From the NCBI RefSeq assembly GCF_018139625.1, contig NZ_JAGSOH010000084.1, positions 1 to 32,421 on the forward strand: a DNA stretch of 32,421 bases. The letters run 5' to 3'. This DNA is from Actinospica acidithermotolerans (GTDB lineage: Bacteria; Actinomycetota; Actinomycetes; Streptomycetales; Catenulisporaceae). Both the position numbers and the translations under genes were made by a program. Within the stretch, counting starts at the first letter, position 1; every line of letters begins with the position of its first letter. The notes below the pieces were generated by a model, which saw only the letters and a program-made list of their open reading frames with translations, did no database searches and was not told the origin of the DNA. Positions 16,230 to 23,596 of this stretch are shown one piece after another.

Positions 16230-18153
16230 GCCGATCCCGGATCTCCCGGCGCGAGCCGATCCGCAGCTTGGCGAGGATGTTCGAGATGTGCGTGTCCACC
16301 GTCCGCTTGGACAGGAACATCCTGGCCGCGATATCAGGATTCGAGTAGCCCTCGGCGGCAAGCTCGGCGACGCGCTGCTCGGTCGCGGTGAGCAGGCCGT
16401 TTCCGCTGCGGCCCGCGGTGCGTGCGCGGCTGCCGCGTACGCCGAGGCGCACGTCGTACGCGCGCAGCCGGGCCGCGGCCCGGCGGGCGTCCCAGGCGGC
16501 GCCCAGTTCCTCGTAGACGTCCAGGGCCTCGACGAGCGCCGTACGCGCCTGCTGCGACTCTCCGACCCGGGCAGACAACTCGGCCGCGTCTTCCAGCGCG
16601 TTGCCCGCGTCCAGGCGCAGCCCGGCGGCGCGGAAGTACGCGACGGCGCCGAGAACCAGCTTCGGGTCCGCGCCGAGCAGGCCGCGGCACCAATCGGCGC
16701 ACGCACGCTTGCGCGGCATCGCCTCCTGGTCGGCCTCCCACTTCGCGGCCTCGGTCGCGGCACGAGCCGTCGCCGTGTCCTGATTCACCGTCGCCAGGCG
16801 CACGAGCGTGGGCAGCACGGCGTGACGCAAGGGGAAGCGGTCCTCGGCGCCGGGTTCCAGAAGGACCGACAGCAGCGCCACGGCCTCGGCCGGCGACCCG
16901 TTTCGCTCGCTCTCCAGCGCGCGGGCGGCGAGGTCGTAGATGCTTATCGCCCCCTCCCGCGTCGCCAGATCCTTGAGATGCCGGGCGACCTCGGCCGAGT
17001 CGTCGCGGTGCGCGGCGATCAGCGCGGCGATGGCGGGGTCGGCGCTGACCTCGTCCCAACGGCCCAGGTCGTAGAGCACCTTCGTGGCCTGCTGCCGCAC
17101 TCTGGTCAGCCACAGCGAGCCGGTGCGCTCGCCGATCGAGAGCACTTCGCGCATCGCGTCCGACACTCCTTCGTGGTGCCCGAGCGCGAAGCGGTAGACG
17201 TAGCGGTTGCCGAGAAGCAGCATGCGCAGATCGGGAAACCCGGTAGCTCGCATCATCGCTGAGAGCCCTTGCTCCACGTCCTCCAGCGCGCCGGCCACGT
17301 CACGACGTGCCGCGCGGGCGACCGAGCGGAGGTAGAGCGCCGCGCCGACCGTGAACGGGTCCGGCGGGCTGACCTCGGCGGCCAGTGCGCGTTCGGCGGC
17401 GGCCCGGCCCTGCTCAAGCCGGCCCAGGATCTCCAGGACGACGGCGCGTACCGCATCGTTGCGGGCGCGCCAGAACTCCGCGATCCCGGGGCCGCGGTCG
17501 AGATCCTCGAGCAGGCCGAGCGCCTCCTCGAAACGGCGCCTGGTCATCAGGCTGAGCGCGAGGATCCAGACGGCGGGCCCGACGCGGGCCGGGTCGCGGC
17601 TCTGCGTGAGGATGCCGCGCGCGATGCCCGCGGCCTGCTCGAAGCGGTCGAGCTCGAACGTGTAGCGGGCCCAGCGGTCCTCGAGCCGCGCGTGCCGCGG
17701 ATCGGCCGGGTCGATGCCGCGCAGCACGTGGCCGATGAGCTCGACCGCGAGCTCCGGCTCACGCGCGTAGAGCGTGGCGGTGTGCTCGATCAGCCAGTCC
17801 GCCTCCCACCGCTCGGCCTCGTCCCCGGCGGCGAGCAGGTGCCGCGCGATGCGCTCCGGCGCGACACTCAAGCCATTGAAGATCTTCGCCGTATACCGAT
17901 GCAATGCCATGCGAAGACCGGCCGGAATCGCTTCGTACAGTTCACGTCGAAGCCCCTCGTCCCGGAAGCACAGGGCACCGCCATCCGCCCGCAGAAGACC
18001 CGAGTCGATCGCGTCGTCCAGCAACACCCTGAGTTCTTCGGCGGGCCGGCTCAGCACGGCCGCCAGCTCGCGCAGCGAGAACCCGTCACCGAGAACGGCC
18101 GCGCCACGCAGCATCTCCAGCATCGACCGCTCAGGTCGCCGCCCTTGCACCAT
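16210..18153 (-). CDS. LuxR-family regulator paralogue lacking the ATPase domain
   Basis: A 647-residue protein aligned end to end with residues about 190-846 of the convergent LuxR regulator: MLEMLRGAAVLGDGFSLREL against VLHGAALLGDPFSVADL, then RIDPADP-like, ALVEALDVYEELGAAWDARR and a C-terminal helix-turn-helix (LTATEQRVAELAAEGYSNPDIAARMFLSK by parts). There is no P-loop; an upstream in-frame extension to 18306 is Arg/Gly-rich and also lacks one. It may be a truncated paralogue, or a regulator that no longer needs ATP. The ATG at 18153 has G-rich but weak ribosome-binding sequence. The last nine codons and stop lie inside the antisense of the 136-bp repeat, so its C-terminus (IRDRLTRGGS) depends on that sequence. 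Confidence 0.78.
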   Translation of the reverse strand: MVQGRRPERSMLEMLRGAAVLGDGFSLRELAAVLSRPAEELRVLLDDAIDSGLLRADGGALCFRDEGLRRELYEAIPAGLRMALHRYTAKIFNGLSVAPERIARHLLAAGDEAERWEADWLIEHTATLYAREPELAVELIGHVLRGIDPADPRHARLEDRWARYTFELDRFEQAAGIARGILTQSRDPARVGPAVWILALSLMTRRRFEEALGLLEDLDRGPGIAEFWRARNDAVRAVVLEILGRLEQGRAAAERALAAEVSPPDPFTVGAALYLRSVARAARRDVAGALEDVEQGLSAMMRATGFPDLRMLLLGNRYVYRFALGHHEGVSDAMREVLSIGERTGSLWLTRVRQQATKVLYDLGRWDEVSADPAIAALIAAHRDDSAEVARHLKDLATREGAISIYDLAARALESERNGSPAEAVALLSVLLEPGAEDRFPLRHAVLPTLVRLATVNQDTATARAATEAAKWEADQEAMPRKRACADWCRGLLGADPKLVLGAVAYFRAAGLRLDAGNALEDAAELSARVGESQQARTALVEALDVYEELGAAWDARRAAARLRAYDVRLGVRGSRARTAGRSGNGLLTATEQRVAELAAEGYSNPDIAARMFLSKRTVDTHISNILAKLRIGSRREIRDRLTRGGS

Positions 18154-18235
18154 CGTCGCGCCCCCACTCTCTCCCGCGCCGTACCGGCCGCGCGCCCTGC
18201 CCCTTCCGTGCTCCCCGTTGCGACGCCGTCCGGCG

Positions 18236-18246
18236 ACAACGGTTGT
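18236..18246. promoter_or_regulatory. short inverted repeat between LuxR paralogue and deacetylase
   Basis: ACAAC and GTTGT flank a single G in the 184-base divergent region, next to AT-richer sequence (TTACAAATCGAT) that may hold promoter elements. Too short to be certain; noted as an operator candidate. Confidence 0.25.
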
Positions 18247-18337
18247 TACAAATCGATCACGGGCGCCGCCGCGGCCTGGCGGAAAAACGCCGGGAATTTC
18301 TTTCAACCCCTCGGCGAGACCCGTCGTCTTTGGCGGC

Positions 18338-19486
18338 GTGACTACCTACGAACCGTGGCTTCCCCCGACGGACCCCAACGCGCAGACCCGCGCTCTGCCC
18401 TGGTCTCCGGCCCCCGAGCAGGATCCGATCGAGCGCACCCGCGTGTGGTCCTCGTCCGCCGCGTTCGACGGTCGCGACGCGGCGGTCGAGGAGCACCGCG
18501 ATCGCGACGCCGCGGTCGAGGGGTACCGCACCGGGCGTTCGGCGAACCGGCGTCGCGTGCTGTTCGCGGCCGGCGGCCTGATGCTGCTGGCCGGCGGCGG
18601 CATAGCCACCGCGGCGGTCGCCTCGGGTCGAGCGCGCCAACTGATCGGCGCGACCGGCGGCGGAACCGGCGGCCAGGGCGGCGCGCCGGTGCCCGGCTCA
18701 TCCTCGGCATCGACGTCGCACCCGGCGTCTGCGTCGAACACGCCGGGCTACGCATCCGGCTCGCCGTCGGGCCAGGGCTCAGCATCGGCCTCGGCGTCCG
18801 CGTCAGCGTCAGCGTCGGCATCCAACCCGTCCGCGTCCGCGTCCGCTTCGTCGTCCGGCTCGGCCTCGGGCTCGGCGTCGCACGGTCAGGTGTACAGCAA
18901 GCCGCTGTACTACGTGGACGACCACGGCCCGATGGCCATCGCACTGACCATGGACGACGGCCCCGACCCGACCTACACACCGCAGGTCCTCGAGATCTTC
19001 CGGCAGTACGGCATCAAGGCCACCTTCAACATGATCGGCGAGCAGGTCGGCGCGAACCTGTCCCTGGTCCGCGAGGTCTCCGCGGCCGGCCACACGATCA
19101 CCAACCACACCTGGGACCACGCGGACCTGTCGCACCTGTCCTCCGCGCAGGTACTCTCCCAGATGGATCGTTGCAACGATGCACTGGCGAACGCGAACCA
19201 GACCCCGACCATCTTCCGCGCCCCCTACGGCGCCTGGTCCCCGACCGTCCTGCAGGCCTGCGCCGCCCGCAACCTGACCCCCGTCGACTGGTCCGTCGAC
19301 CCCCGCGACTGGGACACCGCCAACGTCGACACCCAGCAGATCGTGCACACCGTGCTGCGCCAGACCCGCGCGCACTCGATCGTCCTGGAGCACGACGGCG
19401 GCGGCAACCGCCGCAACACCGTCGCCGCCCTCAAGCAGTTCATCCCGGCCCTACTCGACCGCGGATACAACTTCGTCGCCATGTAG
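18338..19486 (+). CDS. membrane-anchored polysaccharide deacetylase (CE4/NodB)
   Basis: A 382-residue protein. Residues 1-70 are cytoplasmic and charged, a single membrane segment follows at about 74-96 (VLFAAGGLMLLAGGGIATAAVA), then a Gly/Ser/Ala linker (about 107-180, including a run of alternating Ser-Ala), and a NodB domain from about 190. CE4 motifs: TMDDGPDP (Asp206, Asp207), NHTWDH (metal histidines), RAPYGAW, DWSVDPRDW and VLEHDGGG. It should remove N-acetyl groups from an extracytoplasmic polymer such as peptidoglycan or chitin-like glycan; substrate is not decided by sequence. The GTG at 18338 has poor ribosome-binding sequence. The stop is duplicated in frame by a 15-bp repeat. Confidence 0.87.
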   Translation: MTTYEPWLPPTDPNAQTRALPWSPAPEQDPIERTRVWSSSAAFDGRDAAVEEHRDRDAAVEGYRTGRSANRRRVLFAAGGLMLLAGGGIATAAVASGRARQLIGATGGGTGGQGGAPVPGSSSASTSHPASASNTPGYASGSPSGQGSASASASASASASASNPSASASASSSGSASGSASHGQVYSKPLYYVDDHGPMAIALTMDDGPDPTYTPQVLEIFRQYGIKATFNMIGEQVGANLSLVREVSAAGHTITNHTWDHADLSHLSSAQVLSQMDRCNDALANANQTPTIFRAPYGAWSPTVLQACAARNLTPVDWSVDPRDWDTANVDTQQIVHTVLRQTRAHSIVLEHDGGGNRRNTVAALKQFIPALLDRGYNFVAM

Positions 19487-19501
19487 TACGTCGCCATGTA
19501 G
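19472..19501 (+). repeat. 15-bp tandem duplication spanning the deacetylase stop
   Basis: TTCGTCGCCATGTAG (19472-19486) is followed directly by TACGTCGCCATGTAG (19487-19501), 14 of 15 identical, each ending in TAG in the same frame. Confidence 0.92.
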
Positions 19502-19634
19502 CACGGCAACAGGCAAAGCAAGAAGGCTGAGGCGGAGCACTCCAGGGGATCAGAGCACGCGCCCCAGCCTTCCGGATCCTGCGGGTGCGGAGCAGAGTAT
19601 TCACTCAGCGGGATTCCGGGGCGAGTTTTAGCAC

Positions 19635-19706
19635 GTGGTTCAGCAAGTGGTTCAGCAGGCAGTCCACCAGGTGGTTCAGTGGGCAGTCCACCAGGTGGTT
19701 CGGTAG
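19635..19706. repeat. 12/24-bp tandem repeat array
   Basis: GTGGTTCAGCAA (19635), GTGGTTCAGCAG plus GCAGTCCACCAG (19647-19670), GTGGTTCAGTGG plus GCAGTCCACCAG (19671-19694) and GTGGTTCGGTAG (19695-19706). On the minus strand three of the four copies contain TGAACCAC. The array lies 29 bases past the TGA of the Gly-rich minus-strand frame. Confidence 0.85.
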
Positions 19707-19734
19707 GTAGGGTCCGGGGTGGAATCCGCAGAGG

Positions 19735-20036
19735 TCAGTCGCCTCCGCCGCCGCCGTCACCACCGCTACCGCCATCATCGCCGCCGCTGTCACCGCTACT
19801 AATGCCGCCGGCACCGCCATCGCCGCCGCCGTCACCGCTGCTACCGCCATCGCCACCGCTGCTCCGCTGCTACCGGCACCGCTACCGCCATCGCCACCGC
19901 TGCTATAGGCACCGCCACCGCTGTCACCGCTGCTACCGCCGCCGGGACCGTCATCGCCGCCGCCGTCACCGCTGCTAATGCAGCCGGCACCGCCATCGCA
20001 GCCGGACACGGCCGCGGACTTGTCCCCCGTGAACAA
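19735..20036 (-). pseudogene. Gly/Ser/Asp-rich frame broken by an 8-bp duplication
   Basis: The minus strand encodes repeated Ser-Ser-Gly-Asp-Gly-Gly type sequence. At 19856-19871 CCGCTGCT is present twice in tandem; the extra 8 bases throw the frame into Ala/Val-rich nonsense. Removing one copy gives a continuous Gly-rich frame of about 98 codons ending in TGA at 19735-19737 (GGGGGD then stop). Such Gly-rich tails occur at the ends of some actinobacterial membrane proteins, so this may be a remnant. The only start is a TTG with no ribosome-binding site that overlaps the PPOX operator-like palindrome, so translation is doubtful. Confidence 0.35.
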
Positions 20037-20041
20037 GTCCG
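20015..20041. promoter_or_regulatory. 9-bp inverted repeat upstream of the PPOX gene
   Basis: CGGACTTGT (20015-20023) and ACAAGTCCG (20033-20041) are perfect inverted arms with a 9-base centre. The repeat covers the position of the -35 for the leaderless promoter at 20051-20056, so a regulator binding here could control the PPOX gene. It could also act as a terminator for transcription arriving from the left. Confidence 0.5.
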
Positions 20042-20050
20042 GGGCGGTCG

Positions 20051-20056
20051 TAGACT
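20051..20056 (+). promoter_or_regulatory. -10-like element for a leaderless PPOX mRNA
   Basis: TAGACT ends six bases before the ATG at 20063. There is no Shine-Dalgarno sequence, so transcription probably begins at or next to the start codon. Confidence 0.5.
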
Positions 20057-20062
20057 GCGGTC

Positions 20063-20530
20063 ATGACGCGAAAGCTCGCCACGAATACGACCGTCGACCG
20101 CGCAGGGCTCACCGAGTTCCTGCGGACCCGGCACAACGGCCTGGTCATCACGTCCCGTGCGGACGGCGTGCCGCAGGCGTCGCCGGTGACTTGCGGCGTC
20201 GACGAGCAGGGCCGGATCGTCGTGTCGACCTACCCGCAGCGGGCCAAGGCCCGCAACGCGCGGCGCGACCCGAACGTGAGCATCGTCGTCCTGTCGGACG
20301 ACTTCGGCGACGCGTGGGTGCAGGTCAACGGCACGGCAGAGCTCATCGACGCCGAGGTGGACGTCGAGCCGCTGGTCGACTACTTCCGCTGCATCGCCGG
20401 CGAGCACCCCAACTGGGACGAATACCGCGCGGCGATGATCAAGCAGGGCAAGACGCTGCTGCGGATCACCCCGGTGTCCTGGGGCCCGATCGCCACCGGC
20501 GGCTTCCCGCCCGAGCTCGCAGAGGGCTGA
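20063..20530 (+). CDS. PPOX-class (probably F420-dependent) oxidoreductase
   Basis: A 155-residue split-barrel flavin/deazaflavin-binding protein of the pyridoxamine 5'-phosphate oxidase-like family. Readable motifs: LVITSRADGVPQASPVTCGVD, STYPQRAKARNARRDPNVSIVVL and WVQVNGTAELID, in the order seen in Rv1155-type F420-dependent enzymes of this length. Cytosolic; the substrate is unknown. The ATG at 20063 fits a leaderless promoter. The gene is convergent with the tautomerase. Confidence 0.83.
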   Translation: MTRKLATNTTVDRAGLTEFLRTRHNGLVITSRADGVPQASPVTCGVDEQGRIVVSTYPQRAKARNARRDPNVSIVVLSDDFGDAWVQVNGTAELIDAEVDVEPLVDYFRCIAGEHPNWDEYRAAMIKQGKTLLRITPVSWGPIATGGFPPELAEG

Positions 20531-20538
20531 TCCGGAGC

Positions 20539-20606
20539 GAGCCAGCCCCACCCGGACCCGACAACCCGGCCAGAGCCAGCCCCACCCGAACCTGGCAACC
20601 CGGGCA
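20539..20606 (+). repeat. 34-bp tandem duplication just after the PPOX stop
   Basis: Copies at 20539-20572 and 20573-20606, both starting GAGCCAGCCCCACCCG, differ at a handful of positions. They begin nine bases after the stop codon and do not include it. Confidence 0.85.
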
Positions 20607-20636
20607 GGGCGCAGGCGGTGCGCCGGTTCGGGGCTG

Positions 20637-20828
20637 CTACTTCTTCGGGCGATCGGCGGTCAGCACGCCGCCGATCGCCCAACTGTCGGTCGGCACCTCC
20701 TGGATCCACACCTGGACGCTCTCCGCAGGGACGTTCAGCGCGTCGACGAACGCGTCGGTGATCCGGGCGACGAGGTCGCGCTTGAGTTCGACGTCGCGCG
20801 GACCCTGCTGCACGGTGACGATGGGCAT
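20637..20828 (-). CDS. 4-oxalocrotonate tautomerase family protein
   Basis: A 63-residue tautomerase of the usual small size. After removal of the initiator Met the protein begins with Pro, the catalytic base (MPIVTVQQG), with an Arg near position 11 (GPRDVELKRDLV) and the C-terminal VQVWIQEVPTDSWAIGG expected for the family. Probably a homohexamer in the cytosol; natural substrate unknown. AGGAGG lies seven bases upstream of the ATG at 20828, which excludes the longer frame. It lies 96 bases downstream of the LysR gene on the same strand. The final third of the coding region contains a perfect 13-bp inverted repeat. Confidence 0.87.
   Translation of the reverse strand: MPIVTVQQGPRDVELKRDLVARITDAFVDALNVPAESVQVWIQEVPTDSWAIGGVLTADRPKK
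20647..20680 (-). terminator. 13-bp perfect hairpin inside the tautomerase 3' coding end
   Basis: GGGCGATCGGCGG (20647-20659) and CCGCCGATCGCCC (20668-20680) pair perfectly around an 8-base loop. The hairpin ends 10 bases before the gene's last base, so it may act as a terminator embedded in coding sequence, or block incoming antisense transcripts from the convergent PPOX gene. Confidence 0.5.
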
Positions 20829-20924
20829 GTGAAGCCTCCTGGGAGTCGTTGATCGGTTCCCCACAAGTCCATCGCAGCGCGCCACGGCGAACAACGCCCA
20901 GTTCACGCACGCAGCGATCGCGGA

Positions 20925-21905
20925 TCACGATCGAAGAGGCTCAGTGGATTCCGGTTCGTCGGCGGCCGCACGGCAGGCGGCGAGCAGCGCTGCGACGACC
21001 GTCTCAGGCGTCGAAGGTTTCACGACGAGGAAGGTCGGCAGCGACAGCTCAGGCTCGCTTAACCGTCGGAACACGACGTTGCGAACGTTGAGTTGCGCCG
21101 CATGCGATGCGTACATGACAGTCCACGCGGCTCGCCCCGCGCCGAGCGCGGAAAGCGTCTCCTGCAATCCCGGATAGACACGGCCCGGCGCGGGCTCGAA
21201 CCCCGCGTCCTGGCACGCGCCGACGACCAGGTCCACGAGAGCCGGGTTGCGACGTCGCTCCACCATCCAAAGCGGCAGTCCGGCCAGATCCCCCATGGCG
21301 AGTTCGCCCTTCTCCGCCAAGGGATGCGCCCGCGGCAGCACGACCACCAGGTCCTCGCGCCACGCGGGAAGCAGTCGCAGCGATGCAGGGTCGGAACTCG
21401 AACCTGAGTCAGATCCCGATCCTGATTCAAGCTTCTCTGCTTCGCCTTCAGTCTTCTCTGCTTCGCCGCGGACGAAGGTCGCGTCTAGGCCGCCGTCGGC
21501 AACGAGCTCAAGCCTCTTGCTCGTCGGCGCGGAGACGAGGTCGACCTGCGTGTCCGGCAGGCGGCGCGCGAGGCCGTCGAGCACCGCCGTCAGCCGATCG
21601 CCGAGCCCGGCACTCGTGCCGATGCGCAAGAGCCGCGAGCGGTTCTCGGCGTAGCGGGCCATCGCTGCGACGGCTCGATCTTGAGCGTCGAGCACGGCCC
21701 TGGCCTCGGGGAGGAACGCGTGGCCGGCTTCCGTCAGCCGCACGTGGCGGGACGAGCGGTCGAAGAGCTGCACGTCGAGCTCTCGTTCGAGTCGGCGGAT
21801 CTGCTGGCTGACCACGGACTGCGCGATCAGCAGACGTTCCGCCGCTCGGCCGAAGTGGAGCTCCTCGGCGACCGTCGCGAAGTACCGGAGTTGGCGCAGT
21901 TCCAC
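20925..21905 (-). CDS. LysR-family transcriptional regulator with a repeat insertion
   Basis: A 326-residue LysR regulator. The winged helix-turn-helix is residues 1-62 (LRYFATVAEELHFGRAAERL, SVVSQQIRRLERELDVQLFDR); the effector domain follows from about 90. At about residues 147-175 the effector domain carries a low-complexity insertion, GEAEKTE GEAEKLE then Ser/Gly/Asp-rich, encoded by a 21-bp tandem repeat; it falls in a surface region of the first effector subdomain. The GTG at 21905 has no Shine-Dalgarno but TAGGCT six bases upstream, so a leaderless mRNA is likely. The tautomerase lies downstream on the same strand and may be a target or partner. Ligand unknown. Confidence 0.86.
   Translation of the reverse strand: MELRQLRYFATVAEELHFGRAAERLLIAQSVVSQQIRRLERELDVQLFDRSSRHVRLTEAGHAFLPEARAVLDAQDRAVAAMARYAENRSRLLRIGTSAGLGDRLTAVLDGLARRLPDTQVDLVSAPTSKRLELVADGGLDATFVRGEAEKTEGEAEKLESGSGSDSGSSSDPASLRLLPAWREDLVVVLPRAHPLAEKGELAMGDLAGLPLWMVERRRNPALVDLVVGACQDAGFEPAPGRVYPGLQETLSALGAGRAAWTVMYASHAAQLNVRNVVFRRLSEPELSLPTFLVVKPSTPETVVAALLAACRAAADEPESTEPLRS
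21432..21467 (-). repeat. 21-bp in-frame repeat inside the LysR gene
   Basis: CTTCTCTGCTTCGCC occurs at 21432-21446 and again at 21453-21467, 21 bases apart, encoding two copies of GEAEK plus two residues. The period is a multiple of three, so copy number changes would keep the frame. Confidence 0.85.
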
Positions 21906-21911
21906 GCGGGT

Positions 21912-21917
21912 AGCCTA
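21912..21917 (-). promoter_or_regulatory. -10-like element for a leaderless LysR mRNA
   Basis: On the minus strand TAGGCT ends six bases before the GTG at 21905. No ribosome-binding site and no clear -35 are visible. Confidence 0.45.
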
Positions 21918-21980
21918 CGTGTCCACGGCTTACCGGGGATTCGGTCAGCTAACGGGGGCGACTTGGCGCCAAACCGGACT

Positions 21981-22028
21981 GGTGGCGACTGATCAGCCGC
22001 CACCGCTCAGCGGGCTCGCAAGCGAGCC
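21981..22028 (-). terminator. two hairpins downstream of ohr
   Basis: GGTGGCG (21981-21987) pairs with CGCCACC (21998-22004), with TGATCA in the loop. GGCTCG (22013-22018) pairs with CGAGCC (22023-22028) around a four-base loop. Both lie 20-67 bases past the ohr stop and before the LysR promoter. Confidence 0.5.
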
Positions 22029-22047
22029 TTCAGTGAACCGGTAGCAG

Positions 22048-22458
<411 letters not shown>

Positions 22459-22524
22459 TTTCTCGTTCCCTCCACAAGATCCGATGCGGCTCGCGCCGCC
22501 TTCGGGATTCATCCTGGCACACGA

Positions 22525-22544
22525 TTCAGTTGTGCGCAACTGAA
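22525..22544. promoter_or_regulatory. OhrR operator candidate in the ohr/ohrR divergent region
   Basis: TTCAGTTG (22525-22532) and CAACTGAA (22537-22544) are perfect 8-bp inverted arms around TGCG. A related half-site GTGCGACTGAG follows at about 22550-22560, abutting the ohrR -10. Position between ohr and ohrR suggests dual control by OhrR. Confidence 0.65.
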
Positions 22545-22560
22545 CAGCGTGCGACTGAGG

Positions 22561-22566
22561 TATCCT
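22561..22566 (+). promoter_or_regulatory. -10-like element for a leaderless ohrR mRNA
   Basis: TATCCT ends six bases before the GTG at 22573. The intervening GGAAAC is too close to act as a Shine-Dalgarno sequence. Confidence 0.5.
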
Positions 22567-22572
22567 GGAAAC

Positions 22573-23073
22573 GTGAACACAGCGCATACCTCACCCGCCG
22601 AAGTCGCGCTCGAGCAGGCGATGCGTCTCGACGCACAGCTGTGCTTCGCGGTGCACGCCGCGTCGCGCGCCTTCGACAGCGTCTACCGCGTCACCCTGCG
22701 CGAGGCCGGGCTGACGTATCCGCAGTACCTCGTGCTGCTCGTGCTCTGGGAGCACGGCGAGCTCAGCGTGAAGGAGCTCGGGCAGCGGCTGCGTCTGGAT
22801 TCGGGCACGCTCTCCCCGCTGCTCAAGCGGATGGAGACGGCCGGCTGGGTCGAGCGTCGGCGGGATCGGGCCGACGAGCGCTCGGTCGTGGTCCGGCCGA
22901 CGGAAGAGGGCCTCGGGCTGCGCGAGCGCGTCTGCATCGTGCCCGAGCACACGGTCGAGTCGACCGGGATGAGCATCGCCGAGATGGGCGAGCTGCGGGA
23001 CCGTCTCAAGGAACTGACCGACTCCCTCGACGCCGCCGTGGTAAGACTGTCGGGCACGGGGGCGCGGGCGTAG
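22573..23073 (+). CDS. ohrR: MarR-family organic peroxide sensor
   Basis: A 166-residue MarR-family repressor of the OhrR type. The peroxide-sensing cysteine is Cys24 in [16 protein letters not shown], matching LENQLCF of Bacillus OhrR; the winged helix is [41 protein letters not shown] by parts, and the beta wing contains [16 protein letters not shown]. Cysteine oxidation releases DNA in this family. A second cysteine (RVCIVPEH) may be a resolving thiol. The GTG start fits a leaderless promoter overlapping the operator, so it is probably autoregulated as well as repressing ohr. Confidence 0.9.
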   Translation: MNTAHTSPAEVALEQAMRLDAQLCFAVHAASRAFDSVYRVTLREAGLTYPQYLVLLVLWEHGELSVKELGQRLRLDSGTLSPLLKRMETAGWVERRRDRADERSVVVRPTEEGLGLRERVCIVPEHTVESTGMSIAEMGELRDRLKELTDSLDAAVVRLSGTGARA

Positions 23074-23111
23074 CAGAGTCGGCGGACTCGTCTTCGTTCG
23101 GCAGGTCCGTC

Positions 23112-23466
23112 CGGGCGTCGCTGCGCACGGCCAGATCGCGGCAGGCGGGATCGACGGCGCGCAGTACGATCGCGGGTCACGTGATCGGGGGCGCACGGCC
23201 CGATCGCGGCTGGTCTGATCGGCGGCGCGCGGGCGCGGGTCATGTGATCGGCAGCGCACGATCGCGGCTGGCGTGATCGGCGGCGCACGGGCGCGGCCGG
23301 GTCGTGTGAGCGGCGGCGCACGGGTCGATCGCAGGTCGCGTGATCGGCGGCGCCGATCGCGGGTGACGTGATCGGCACAGCACGATCGCGGCTGGCGTGA
23401 TCGGCGGCGCACGGGCCGATCGAAGGTCGCGTCATCGGCGGCGCACGGGCCGATCGCGGGTGGCGT
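23112..23466. repeat. hairpin-bearing minisatellite, about 10 units of 28-35 bp
   Basis: Units have the form GATCGGCGGCGCAC, an optional GGGCC, then GATCGCGG, (C/G)TGGCGT. Clear copies begin near 23148, 23183, 23217, 23246, 23275, 23308, 23342, 23370, 23399 and 23433. Full-length units contain GATCGGC and GCCGATC as inverted arms around nine bases; the copy at 23183 has GATCGGG with CCCGATC, a paired change. No spacers, so not CRISPR. This fills most of the 523-base gap between ohrR and the MFS gene. Confidence 0.85.
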
Positions 23467-23502
23467 GCCGCACGAGGCGAAGTGCCGTGGCGTGCCGCAC
23501 GA
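23460..23502. repeat. 16-bp direct repeat after the minisatellite
   Basis: GTGGCGTGCCGCACGA occurs at 23460-23475 and 23487-23502, 27 bases apart. The remaining 94 bases before the MFS start show nothing else I recognise. Confidence 0.8.
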
Positions 23503-23596
23503 CGCACCAGGCGTGATGCCGCGCCCGCTCACGCGATCGGGTGTGACGCGTCCCCGCGCGGCATACGGGACTCGCTGTCGGGGGGATCGGATCAAC

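Larger units (their letters stand above)
19487..20062. other. 576-bp stretch without a convincing gene
   Basis: After the duplicated deacetylase stop this holds unremarkable sequence to about 19630, a 12/24-bp repeat array (19635-19706), a Gly-coding low-complexity tract read on the minus strand (19735-20036), and the inverted repeat and -10 element of the next gene. No intact protein with a credible start is seen. Confidence 0.7.

Noticed and set aside
19679-19978. Plus-strand Pro-rich frame as a gene
   Set aside because: It is the complement of the Gly-coding tract, dissolves into Arg/His repeats, and has no recognisable domain or ribosome-binding site.
20829-20906. 26-residue N-terminal extension of the tautomerase
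   Set aside because: It would bury the catalytic proline, and AGGAGG sits before the ATG at 20828.
23112-23466. Possible CRISPR array
   Set aside because: Units are contiguous and degenerate, with no unique spacers between conserved repeats and no cas genes nearby.
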